From CAYMCO01 sp964388955 (GTDB lineage: Bacteria; Chloroflexota; Anaerolineae; Anaerolineales; E44-bin32): a DNA stretch of 6,298 nucleotides. Under the pieces are notes generated by a model. That model ran no database searches. It was not told where the DNA came from and saw only the letters and a program-made list of their open reading frames with translations. The position numbers and the translations under genes are program-made. The stretch spans positions 1 through 6,298 of the forward strand of contig CAYMCO010000070.1 of assembly GCA_964388955.1 (NCBI GenBank). Reading direction: 5' to 3'. Shown piece by piece: positions 1 through 5,133 of this stretch. Every line of letters starts with the position of its first letter. Position 1 is the stretch's first letter.

Positions 1-1
1 C

Positions 2-490
2 CGAGAGCAGGGACTGGTGCGCCATATCAGCATCAGCTCCCATTCCGATCCGGCCATTCTGCTGGAGGCGCTTGACCGCTTCCCCTTCGACAGCGCGCTG
101 GTGGCGCTTTCTGTCTTGGATCACTTCATCCTGAGCTTTGCGGAGGAGTTCCTGCCCGCGGCCAGGCAGAGAGGCGTGGGGACGGTTGGGATGAAGGTGC
201 TCGGTGCGGGGACCTTGACTCATGAGGTTGAACGCGCTCTGCGATACGCCTTCAGCCTGCCGGTCGACACGGTTATCGTGGGCATGGAAAGCATGGACCA
301 GTTGGAGGAGAACCTTAGCATCGCCGAGCGATTCACACCAATGGGCGATGGTGAGCGCCTGCAGTTCTTCAAGGACATCCTCCACTTGGTGAAGCCAGAG
401 AACATGCCCTGGAAAGCCCCGGACTGGGACAATCCAGTGGAATGGACGCCGCGCAATCGGGGCAAGAGCCCCGAGGCGGAGCCCGCTTGA
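2..490 (+). CDS. Aldo/keto reductase, C-terminal half (5' end outside window)
   Basis: This is the C-terminal part of an NAD(P)H-dependent aldo/keto reductase, a cytosolic TIM-barrel oxidoreductase. The frame is open to the window edge, so the gene starts upstream; the GTG at 17 is internal, because the residues before it (REQGLVRHISIS) match the family's usual G-x-V-R-H-I-G-I-S strand. Later landmarks are GVGTVGMKVLGAGTL (about codons 57-71 of the visible part) and LPVDTVIVGMESMDQLEEN, the strand and helix that bind the cofactor phosphate and ribose in this family. The catalytic Asp/Tyr/Lys/His tetrad lies upstream and cannot be checked. The tail ends in a Pro/Trp-rich segment (MPWKAPDWDNPVEW) and a charged end. 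The family usually has about 300-380 residues, so roughly half is visible. The substrate cannot be inferred. No T-rich terminator is visible after the stop. Confidence 0.9.
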   Translation, partial: REQGLVRHISISSHSDPAILLEALDRFPFDSALVALSVLDHFILSFAEEFLPAARQRGVGTVGMKVLGAGTLTHEVERALRYAFSLPVDTVIVGMESMDQLEENLSIAERFTPMGDGERLQFFKDILHLVKPENMPWKAPDWDNPVEWTPRNRGKSPEAEPA

Positions 491-707
491 GGGCGGTCGG
501 TGGACTCGTTTTCTTCGCTGCTGCAGGATGCGATGTGGCGTCCGGAATTCCACAGCGGATGTTCCAGGGGCGGCAGAGGCCGCCCATCAGAAAACCCAAT
601 GGCGCGAGATAGTGCCAGCCGGGCGCCAGATGGACAAGTCTGCTCGATACGCCATCGACACGGCAAGCCTCACACATCGGCAACTGGAACTCAACGGGAA
701 AGAGGGG

Positions 708-863
708 CCTGTCGATGTGTGGTCCGTCGCGCCTTGCACTCTGCGCGATAATGCGGCCTCCGATCGGACCTTGGAGAAGGTGGGCATGCGCGCAAACGAA
801 CAGGATGATGAAACGCGCTCGTGGGGCCTGGAGCAGGCCACTTGGGCGAAGCGCAAGTCGTGA
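708..863 (+). pseudogene. Possible remnant of a GNAT N-acetyltransferase C-terminus
   Basis: The frame 528-863 (111 residues from ATG 528) contains near its end the string VDVWSVAP followed by RDNAASDRTLEKVGMR. This resembles the last conserved block of RimJ-type GNAT acetyltransferases, where a strand such as R-x-W-A-V is followed by N-x-x-S-x-R-V-L-E-K-x-G-M. Three extra residues separate the strand from the Asn. The acetyl-CoA loop (Q/R-x-x-G-x-G/A) and the rest of the fold are not recognisable upstream in this frame. I therefore infer either a decayed gene end or a chance match; a short orphan gene starting at 528 is the third option. No clear ribosome binding site precedes 528. Confidence 0.28.
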
Positions 864-910
864 AGGGCAACCGACGAAACGTGGATGGACGGTGGCCCGG
901 AGGCAACGCA

Positions 911-916
911 AGGAGG
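911..916 (+). promoter_or_regulatory. Strong ribosome binding site of the TspO-like gene
   Basis: AAGGAGGTG at 910-918 is a near-complete complement of the 16S rRNA 3' end. Its AGGAGG core lies 6 bases before ATG 923. It fixes the start there and rules out the longer in-frame start at 821, whose extra 34 residues are polar and unlike the family. Confidence 0.85.
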
Positions 917-922
917 TGGATC

Positions 923-1702
923 ATGAGGGGCATCTCTCTTCCGCAGATTGGCGTCGTCCTTGCAGTTATCGCGACTCTGGTGGTGAACGGTTTGGCAAAC
1001 GCGCTCCCTTTGAACGGGCAGACAACGGCTGAAATCTCGGACCGTTTTGACGTGCTCTTCGTTCCGGCCGGCTACGTTTTCTCGATTTGGGGGCTCATCT
1101 ACCTCGCGTTGATCGCCTTCGGGATCTATCAGGCGCTGCCCGCCAAAGGAGCCACCAGCCGCCTTCGCCGTGTCAGGGGGCTGTTCTTGGTCAGCAGCGC
1201 GGCGAACATCGCCTGGCTGTTCGCCTGGCACTACGAGTCCTTTCAGCTCTCCATGCTGGCGATGCTTGCTCTGTTGATCTCGTTGGCGGTTGTCTATTCC
1301 CGTCTGAAGATTGGTATGAGTGGCTCTCGCGGTGCCGAGCGCTGGTGCGTGGATGTGCCCTTCAGCTTGTATCTTGCATGGATCAGTGTGGCCACCATCG
1401 CCAACGCGGCCGATGTGCTGGACTTTGTCGGCTGGGGCGGTTGGGGGATCGGTCCGGCAGCCTGGGCGGTGATCATGCTCTTGATCAGCGGCGGCCTGGC
1501 GCTCTTTATGGCGGTCTCCCGAGGGGATGCGGTCTTCGTGCTCGTGATCATGTGGGCGCTTCTGGGAATTGGGATCAAGCAGTTTGACGTCCCGCTGGTA
1601 TCCATCAGCAGCTTCGCGATCGGCGCTGCGCTGGGGGTAGCTATGGCGGTGCTGGGCCTGCGCCGGATGCAAGCGGCTCGGCCGGCGGCGCTCAGAGAAT
1701 AG
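923..1702 (+). CDS. TspO/MBR-type tryptophan-rich membrane protein (long form)
   Basis: This is a 259-residue integral membrane protein of the TspO/MBR (tryptophan-rich sensory protein) superfamily. Small bacterial TspO proteins bind porphyrins and are linked to tetrapyrrole or stress signalling; the role of this longer form is unknown. Family-like landmarks are NALPLNGQTTAEISD (27-41), the signature PAGYVFSIWGLIYLALIAFG (48-67), SSAANIAWLFAWHYESFQLS (91-110) and VPFSLYLAWISVATIANAAD (145-164). These correspond to the TspO P-x-W-V-F, N-x-x-W-x-x-x-F and Y-x-x-W blocks. There are about nine Trp residues, mostly in or near the helices. Canonical TspO has about 160 residues and five helices; here extra helices after about residue 177 (roughly 178-198, 203-218 and 228-246) suggest seven or more. 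The start at 923 is set by a strong ribosome binding site. Two downstream genes share its orientation, 126 bp away. Confidence 0.83.
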   Translation: MRGISLPQIGVVLAVIATLVVNGLANALPLNGQTTAEISDRFDVLFVPAGYVFSIWGLIYLALIAFGIYQALPAKGATSRLRRVRGLFLVSSAANIAWLFAWHYESFQLSMLAMLALLISLAVVYSRLKIGMSGSRGAERWCVDVPFSLYLAWISVATIANAADVLDFVGWGGWGIGPAAWAVIMLLISGGLALFMAVSRGDAVFVLVIMWALLGIGIKQFDVPLVSISSFAIGAALGVAMAVLGLRRMQAARPAALRE

Positions 1703-1818
1703 ATGGCGCGTAAGCGGCCCGGTCCATGGGACGGCCGGGTAGCTTGGGCCGATCCTGCGCTCCCCTTTTGTTACCGCCTCCGCGCCCCTGGCCGGAAGCC
1801 ACGCGTGCAGATTGCTGC

Positions 1819-1823
1819 GGAGG
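1819..1823 (+). promoter_or_regulatory. Ribosome binding site of the thioesterase
   Basis: GGAGG at 1819-1823 lies 5 bases before ATG 1829. It favours this start over ATG 1703, which touches the previous stop codon and would add 42 polar, Pro/Arg-rich residues. A second start at 1844 (MHPELF) has only the weak GGAAG at 1834-1838. Confidence 0.65.
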
Positions 1824-1828
1824 GAGGA

Positions 1829-2332
1829 ATGCCGGAAGTCTCGATGCATCCAGAGCTGTTTCAGATCATTATCGGCATGCTCAAGCGCCAACTGGGGGAC
1901 CGACTGGAGGAGTATCTGATCCCGCCTCCGATCTTTGCGTACATGCAAGGGGAGTTCATCGAGTACGATGCAGAGAATGCCCGGTTAGTGGCTCGATTTC
2001 CGGTGCGGAGCGCGTACCTCAATCCCTATGGAATTGTGCAGGGGGGCATGGTGACCGCGGCGGTGGACAACACGCTGGGGCCGTTGAGCATGCTGGTGGC
2101 GCCTCCCAACGTCACCCGCCGGTTGGAGATGAAGTTCAGCCGCCCCGCCTACAGCGAATTGGCGTATATCCAGGTGACCGGTCATTTGGTCCGGCTTGAC
2201 CATCCATGGCTGCACCTGCGGGCGGATGTCCGGGACCCCGCCGGAGGATTGCTGGCCAAGGCGAAGGCCACGCATTGGATCGTGGGAGATCAAAGCCGAG
2301 AAGAACCTTGCCCACAGGAGGCGGAGACATGA
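1829..2332 (+). CDS. PaaI-type hotdog-fold acyl-CoA thioesterase
   Basis: This 167-residue soluble protein fits the single-domain hotdog thioesterases (PaaI/YigI group), which hydrolyse acyl- or aryl-CoA thioesters in the cytosol as dimers or tetramers. The diagnostic loop and helix is NPYGIVQGGMVTAAVDNTLGPL (65-86): Asn65, Gly-Gly 72-73 capping the long helix, and Asp80 at the usual catalytic acidic position. The more typical His-Gly-Gly is Gln-Gly-Gly here. The following strands fit the fold: VTRRLEMKFSRPAY (95-108), LAYIQVTGHLVRL (111-123), and LHLRADVRDPAGGLLAKAKATHWIV (128-152), where family members end in an A-x-A-x-x-x-W/F strand. Its stop overlaps the start of the M55 aminopeptidase by four bases (ATGA, 2329-2332), so the two are probably made together. 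The substrate is unknown. Confidence 0.82.
   Translation: MPEVSMHPELFQIIIGMLKRQLGDRLEEYLIPPPIFAYMQGEFIEYDAENARLVARFPVRSAYLNPYGIVQGGMVTAAVDNTLGPLSMLVAPPNVTRRLEMKFSRPAYSELAYIQVTGHLVRLDHPWLHLRADVRDPAGGLLAKAKATHWIVGDQSREEPCPQEAET
2316..2321 (+). promoter_or_regulatory. Ribosome binding site of the M55 aminopeptidase inside the thioesterase gene
   Basis: AGGAGG at 2316-2321 lies 7 bases before ATG 2329, within the last codons of the thioesterase. The aminopeptidase can therefore initiate by itself as well as by translational coupling. This rules out in-frame starts further upstream, such as 2206. Confidence 0.8.
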
Positions 2333-3126
2333 AGGTATTCATCAGCGCCGACATCGAAGGTGTCACAGGCGCGAGCAATTCGGATGAGGCCACGAAGGGA
2401 GAGGCGGATTACTCCGAGTTTCGGGAGCAGATGACTGCGGAGGTGAGCGCCGCTTGCGATGGCGCGCTGCAGGCGGGGGCGAGGGAGATCTGGGTCAAAG
2501 ACGCACACGCCAGCGGAAGGAACCTGATGCCGGCCAAACTGCCGCGCGAGGTGCGATTGGTGCGCGGTTGGAGCGGCCATCCCTTCAGCATGGTGCAGGA
2601 GCTGGATGAGAGTTTCGATGCTGTTCTCATGGTCGGCTACCACGCCTCCGCAGGCACGGCCGCCAGCCCGCTGGCCCACACCATCTCTGGGCGAGCCGCG
2701 TGGATCAAGATCAACGCTGAGTTGGCGTCCGAATTCCTGCTGCATGCATTTGCCGCCGCGACGCTGGGCGTCCCGGTCGTGTTTCTATCGGGGGACGAGG
2801 GGATCTGCAGCGCGGCGAGGGACCGCATTCCCGATATCACCAGCGTGGCAGTGAAGCGAGGGATCGGCAATTCCACGGTAAACATCCACCCTTCGCTGGC
2901 GCTGGAGCGTATCGAGAACGGCGTCACCGCCGCCCTTTCAGGGGACTTGGGAGCCTGCTTGGTCTCCCTGCCGGCGGAATTCTCGGTGGAGATTCGCTAT
3001 AAGGATCACTCCAGAGCCTTCGAAAGCAGCTTCTTCCCGGGTGCAGAGCTGACGGATCCGTTCACACTTGGCTTCGGGTGCAAGGACTATTTCGAGGTGC
3101 TCCGTTTGCTGTCGTTTGTCCTATGA
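2329..3126 (+). CDS. M55 family zinc D-aminopeptidase (DppA-like)
   Basis: This is a 265-residue metallopeptidase of family M55, whose type member is the Bacillus subtilis D-aminopeptidase DppA (about 274 residues). DppA removes N-terminal D-amino acids such as D-Ala from small peptides and assembles as a ring-shaped decamer in the cytosol. The start FISADIEGVTG gives Asp8 and Glu10 as metal ligands, VKDAHASGRN gives His60, and VGYHASAG gives His105. The helix INAELASEF supplies Glu135, the likely match to the DppA ligand Glu133, followed by the typical GVPVVFLSGDE (147-157). All expected metal ligands therefore seem present and the protein is full length. The proposed DppA nucleophile Cys115 aligns with the segment SPLAHT, which has no Cys; the only cysteines are 43, 160, 210 and 251. 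The start is set by AGGAGG 7 bases upstream and the ATGA overlap with the thioesterase. No dipeptide transporter genes adjoin it, unlike the Bacillus dpp operon. Confidence 0.9.
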   Translation: MKVFISADIEGVTGASNSDEATKGEADYSEFREQMTAEVSAACDGALQAGAREIWVKDAHASGRNLMPAKLPREVRLVRGWSGHPFSMVQELDESFDAVLMVGYHASAGTAASPLAHTISGRAAWIKINAELASEFLLHAFAAATLGVPVVFLSGDEGICSAARDRIPDITSVAVKRGIGNSTVNIHPSLALERIENGVTAALSGDLGACLVSLPAEFSVEIRYKDHSRAFESSFFPGAELTDPFTLGFGCKDYFEVLRLLSFVL

Positions 3127-3127
3127 G

Positions 3128-3151
3128 GCCCATGATTGCCGCATCATGGGC
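3128..3151 (+). terminator. Perfect 9-bp hairpin just after the aminopeptidase stop
   Basis: GCCCATGAT (3128-3136) and ATCATGGGC (3143-3151) form a perfect 9-bp stem with a 6-base loop, starting two bases after the stop codon. No run of T follows directly (GAATTGCCCTTTAT), so intrinsic termination would be weak. It may act as a transcript 3'-end stabiliser or an attenuator before the GlsB-like gene. Confidence 0.45.
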
Positions 3152-3233
3152 GAATTGCCCTTTATCCCATGGCGCTGCCCACTCGGTACCGGAGAATTCG
3201 AGCGAGTGCAGTGCCAGTTGGCCATTAGCCAAA

Positions 3234-3239
3234 AGGAGG
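3234..3239 (+). promoter_or_regulatory. Ribosome binding site of the GlsB-like gene
   Basis: AGGAGG, inside AAAAGGAGG, lies 4 bases before ATG 3244 and supports this start. The 117 bp between the aminopeptidase and this gene also has room for its own promoter, but no convincing -35/-10 pair is visible. Confidence 0.75.
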
Positions 3240-3243
3240 CATC

Positions 3244-3498
3244 ATGTCGTTGGATCAGATCGTGGCATGGATCGTGATCGGCGGTATCGCTGGACTGCTG
3301 GCGGACATTCTCATCTCGGGCATCCGTGTGGACCTGGTGGGTAAGATTGTAGTGGGCATATTGGGAGCCTTCATCGGTGGCTGGCTCTTCAATCTGCTCA
3401 ACATCCACATTGGAACAGGCTTCGTCAACGATGTGATCACCGCCTTGGTCGGGGCGGCCGTCCTGCTCCTGCTGCTGCGATCTGTGCGGCGGACCTGA
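3244..3498 (+). CDS. GlsB/YeaQ/YmgE-family small stress membrane protein
   Basis: This is an 84-residue, three-helix inner-membrane protein of the GlsB/YeaQ/YmgE (transglycosylase-associated) family. Members are induced by general stress in several bacteria and their biochemical role is not known. The length matches the family norm of about 80-90 residues. The helices run about 5-24 (IVAWIVIGGIAGLLADILI, with the family's G-x-I-A-G-x-x-A), 31-50 (LVGKIVVGILGAFIGGWLF, with the conserved G-I-x-G-A-x-x-G) and 61-78 (VNDVITALVGAAVLLLLL). The protein ends in a short basic tail (RSVRRT). It is preceded by a strong ribosome binding site, follows the aminopeptidase by 117 bp, and converges on the cation transporter gene with a 48-bp gap. 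Confidence 0.88.
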   Translation: MSLDQIVAWIVIGGIAGLLADILISGIRVDLVGKIVVGILGAFIGGWLFNLLNIHIGTGFVNDVITALVGAAVLLLLLRSVRRT

Positions 3499-3546
3499 CA
3501 CGGCGATGGTGGGCCTTCACGATTCTGGCTGGCGGCGCTGAAAGGG

Positions 3547-4476
3547 CTACTCCCGGGAAAAGTCCTTTAGGGACTGGGCTTCGATATAGATGCGGCGGAT
3601 CTCCGGATGGTCCCGGGTGATCTGCGCCTCCAGACGGTCGATGGCTGCAGACAGCTCCGCGCTGGTCATGTCCGCCCGGAAAGACACATCCATAGTGAGC
3701 AGCACAGCTCTGGGGCCCATGTGCATTGTGAGTGGCCGCTTCACCGCCAGCACATCCGGGTCGTCCTCGCTCACCTGCTGCACAAAGGCGACGATGTCCG
3801 GATCCGTGCTTTCCCCGAGCAGCAGCCCTTTGCTTTCCTGCGCCAGCAGGATGGCGACACAGCCCAGCAACACCCCGATGCAGACGGATGCCAGACCGTC
3901 GTAGACCGGTGAGCCGAGGCGATGCGCCAGGAATACACCCAGGAAGGCGAGCAATAGCCCGGCGAGGGCAGCGGAGTCTTCGAGGACGACGACGAAAACG
4001 CTGGGATCCTTGCTGCGCTTCACCTCAGTCCAGACATTCCGGCCGGCATCCGGGTTGGAAAACAGCTCTCGCAGGGCGATACTGAGGGATGTGCCCTCAA
4101 ACAGCGCCGCGAGTGCCAGCACGATGTAGTTCCATGTCGGGTCGGTGAGCGCTTCGGGATGCCGGATATGGGTGATGCCCTCATAAATGGACATCCCACC
4201 GCCGATTCCGAACAGCACAATGGCCACGATCAGGCTCCAGAAGTAGAGCTCCTTCCCATATCCGAATGGATGCAATGTGTCGGCGGGGCGCCCACTGCGT
4301 TTGATCCCCAGCAGAAGCAGCGCCTGGTTGCCCGAATCCGCCACTGAATGTATCCCTTCGGAGAGCATGGAGGAGCTTCCGGAGGCGATCGCGACCACGA
4401 ATTTGGTCGCCGCGATGGCGATGTTCGCCGCCATAGCGCCATATACTGCGATGGGTCGGTTGTGACTGCCGGCCAT
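3547..4476 (-). CDS. Cation diffusion facilitator (CDF) family metal transporter
   Basis: This 309-residue cytoplasmic-membrane transporter of the CDF/SLC30 family exports divalent metals such as Zn2+, Mn2+ or Fe2+ in exchange for protons. Six helices are visible (about 10-32, 37-58, 78-100, 115-137, 158-184, 190-212), followed by a cytosolic domain (about 222-309). Helix 2 carries the metal site in SEGIHSVADSGNQ (His43, Asp47), and the loop HPFGYGKE (69-76) is a family hallmark. Helix 5 reads VVLEDSAALAGLLLAFLG, with Glu166-Asp167 where YiiP-type proteins have H-x-x-x-D; this E-D-x-A-A pattern is typical of the ZnT9 (SLC30A9)-like branch. Helix 6 has YDGLAS (Asp193). The C-terminal domain ends in RRIYIEAQS. 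The start at 4476 is chosen because GGGAG (4487-4483) lies 6 bases upstream and the family similarity begins there; the longer frame to 4830 runs through the intergenic repeat. The metal is not predictable. Confidence 0.92.
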   Translation of the reverse strand: MAGSHNRPIAVYGAMAANIAIAATKFVVAIASGSSSMLSEGIHSVADSGNQALLLLGIKRSGRPADTLHPFGYGKELYFWSLIVAIVLFGIGGGMSIYEGITHIRHPEALTDPTWNYIVLALAALFEGTSLSIALRELFSNPDAGRNVWTEVKRSKDPSVFVVVLEDSAALAGLLLAFLGVFLAHRLGSPVYDGLASVCIGVLLGCVAILLAQESKGLLLGESTDPDIVAFVQQVSEDDPDVLAVKRPLTMHMGPRAVLLTMDVSFRADMTSAELSAAIDRLEAQITRDHPEIRRIYIEAQSLKDFSRE

Positions 4477-4735
4477 GCTTGTCTCCCAATCCGATGCGCA
4501 TCGATGTGTGCGGTTCAACGCGCGGGGGGATTCCCGATACCGCTTGCGGGTTATCGTCAGTTGCGAGGGGGATTGTAAACCATCTCGGTGAGGCGACATG
4601 TCTTGGCTACGGCTGCTCCTTGGAACGCACTGAACCGCCCCATCCGGGTGCATCCGAAGTCTCGTGGCGCGCCGGCCTCCTGATCCCTCCCGCCACGGCC
4701 TGGGCGCGACGCTCCTTCCCGCCTCGCCTTTACGG

Positions 4736-4757
4736 CCCCCACCCCCTCTGCTTCCCC
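4736..4757. repeat. C-rich tract, left flank of the palindromic element
   Basis: CCCCCACCCCC (4736-4746) is followed by another run of five C starting near 4753. Read on the minus strand this gives three G-runs. CCCCCACCCCC is the exact reverse complement of GGGGGTGGGGG at 4908-4918 on the other side of the nested repeat, which suggests that the two tracts belong to one larger element. Confidence 0.5.
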
Positions 4758-4791
4758 CACGCTTGGTGTTTATTTCGACCCTCATAGAAAA

Positions 4792-4889
4792 GTCATTGCG
4801 AGGCGCGGAGCGCCGTGGCAATCTTTCCATCGAAGAGGATTCGCTCTCCAGAAGATTGCCACGTCGCCCTTCGGGCTCCTCGCAATGAC
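4792..4889. repeat. Nested palindromic repeat (REP/MITE-like)
   Basis: The outer arms GTCATTGCGAGG (4792-4803) and CCTCGCAATGAC (4878-4889) are perfect 12-bp complements. The inner arms CGTGGCAATCTT (4814-4825) and AAGATTGCCACG (4852-4863) are perfect over another 12 bp. Between outer and inner arms, each side folds on its own: GGCGC-gga-GCGCC (4802-4814) and GCCC-ttc-GGGC (4866-4876). The whole could form a four-way, cruciform-like structure with a 26-base apical loop. The unit GTCATTGCGAGG...TGGCAATCTT resembles dispersed intergenic repeats found in many environmental bacterial genomes. Only one copy is in this window and no transposase is present. Confidence 0.8.
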
Positions 4890-4894
4890 GGATC

Positions 4895-4918
4895 GGGGGG
4901 AGGGGTCGGGGGTGGGGG
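4895..4918 (+). repeat. G-rich tract matching a G-quadruplex pattern
   Basis: Four G-runs of 6, 4, 5 and 5 bases at 4895-4900, 4902-4905, 4908-4912 and 4914-4918 are separated by loops of 1, 2 and 1 bases. This is a strong match to the intramolecular G-quadruplex pattern. It starts 6 bases after the right end of the nested repeat. Confidence 0.7.
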
Positions 4919-5133
4919 TATGTGCATGCCTGAGCCTGGAATTGGATGGCATCCGGTTCATGCCCACCCTGCAGGGCCTTGCCACCCTACACGGAATACA
5001 CTCCCTGCGAAGCGCCTTGTTGAAATGAACTGGGCGCCGGGATATCCTTGCATCAACGCGCCGTCGAAGCGGCGAACGTCGATATGCCGTCTTCCGTCCG
5101 GACGGTCTATCTGGACACCGAGGGATGGGGTCC

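Larger units (their letters stand above)
491..922. other. 432-bp stretch without a convincing intact gene
   Basis: This lies between the reductase stop and the TspO-like start. Several overlapping reading frames are open on both strands, as expected for GC-rich DNA, but none has both a good ribosome binding site and clear family similarity along its length. The plus-strand frame from 528 to 863 ends with a GNAT-like signature and is listed separately as a possible remnant. The minus-strand frame that reads across 369-911 contains a hydrophobic patch and a C-x-x-C pair but overlaps the reductase, and I could not match it to a family. A promoter for the downstream genes is probably here, but I see no clear -35/-10 pair. 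Confidence 0.5.
4477..5133. other. 657-bp intergenic region with repeat and G/C-rich tracts
   Basis: This separates two minus-strand genes. No reading frame in it looks coding on either strand. It contains a nested inverted repeat (4792-4889), flanking C-rich and G-rich tracts, and several small hairpins just downstream of the eight-helix protein gene. The hairpins are CGCCG/CGGCG at 5059-5063 and 5070-5074, the self-complementary CCGTCCGGACGG at 5094-5105, and AGGGA/TCCCT at 5121-5125 and 5131-5135, which overlaps the stop codon. None is followed by a T-run on the minus strand. A possible minus-strand -10 box TACAAT (4577-4572) lies about 95 bp before the transporter start but has no good -35 partner. 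Confidence 0.6.

Noticed and set aside
369..911. Minus-strand frame with a hydrophobic patch and a C-x-x-C pair
   Set aside because: It overlaps the well-supported reductase on the other strand, has no clear ribosome binding site, and I could not match it to a family.
1718..1739. Hairpin CCCG-GTCC / GGAC-CGGG after the TspO-like gene
   Set aside because: It has a three-base bulge, and no T-run follows. GC-rich sequence makes such folds common, so it is not called a terminator.
1703..1828. N-terminal extension of the thioesterase from ATG 1703
   Set aside because: It starts directly on the previous stop codon without its own ribosome binding site, and it is Pro/Arg-rich and unlike hotdog proteins.
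587..1948. 453-residue open frame on the minus strand
   Set aside because: It lies antisense to the whole TspO-like gene. Its translation is rich in Arg, His, Gln, Asp and Pro with no domain pattern, typical of a GC-rich shadow frame.
4477..4830. N-terminal extension of the CDF transporter to an ATG at 4830
   Set aside because: The extra 118 residues are Arg/Gly-rich, run into the palindromic repeat and have no counterpart in the family. A good ribosome binding site precedes 4476.
5094..5105. 12-bp perfect palindrome CCGTCCGGACGG
   Set aside because: It could be an operator half-site pair, but it lies downstream of a minus-strand gene, far from any start, and short palindromes like this arise easily in GC-rich DNA.
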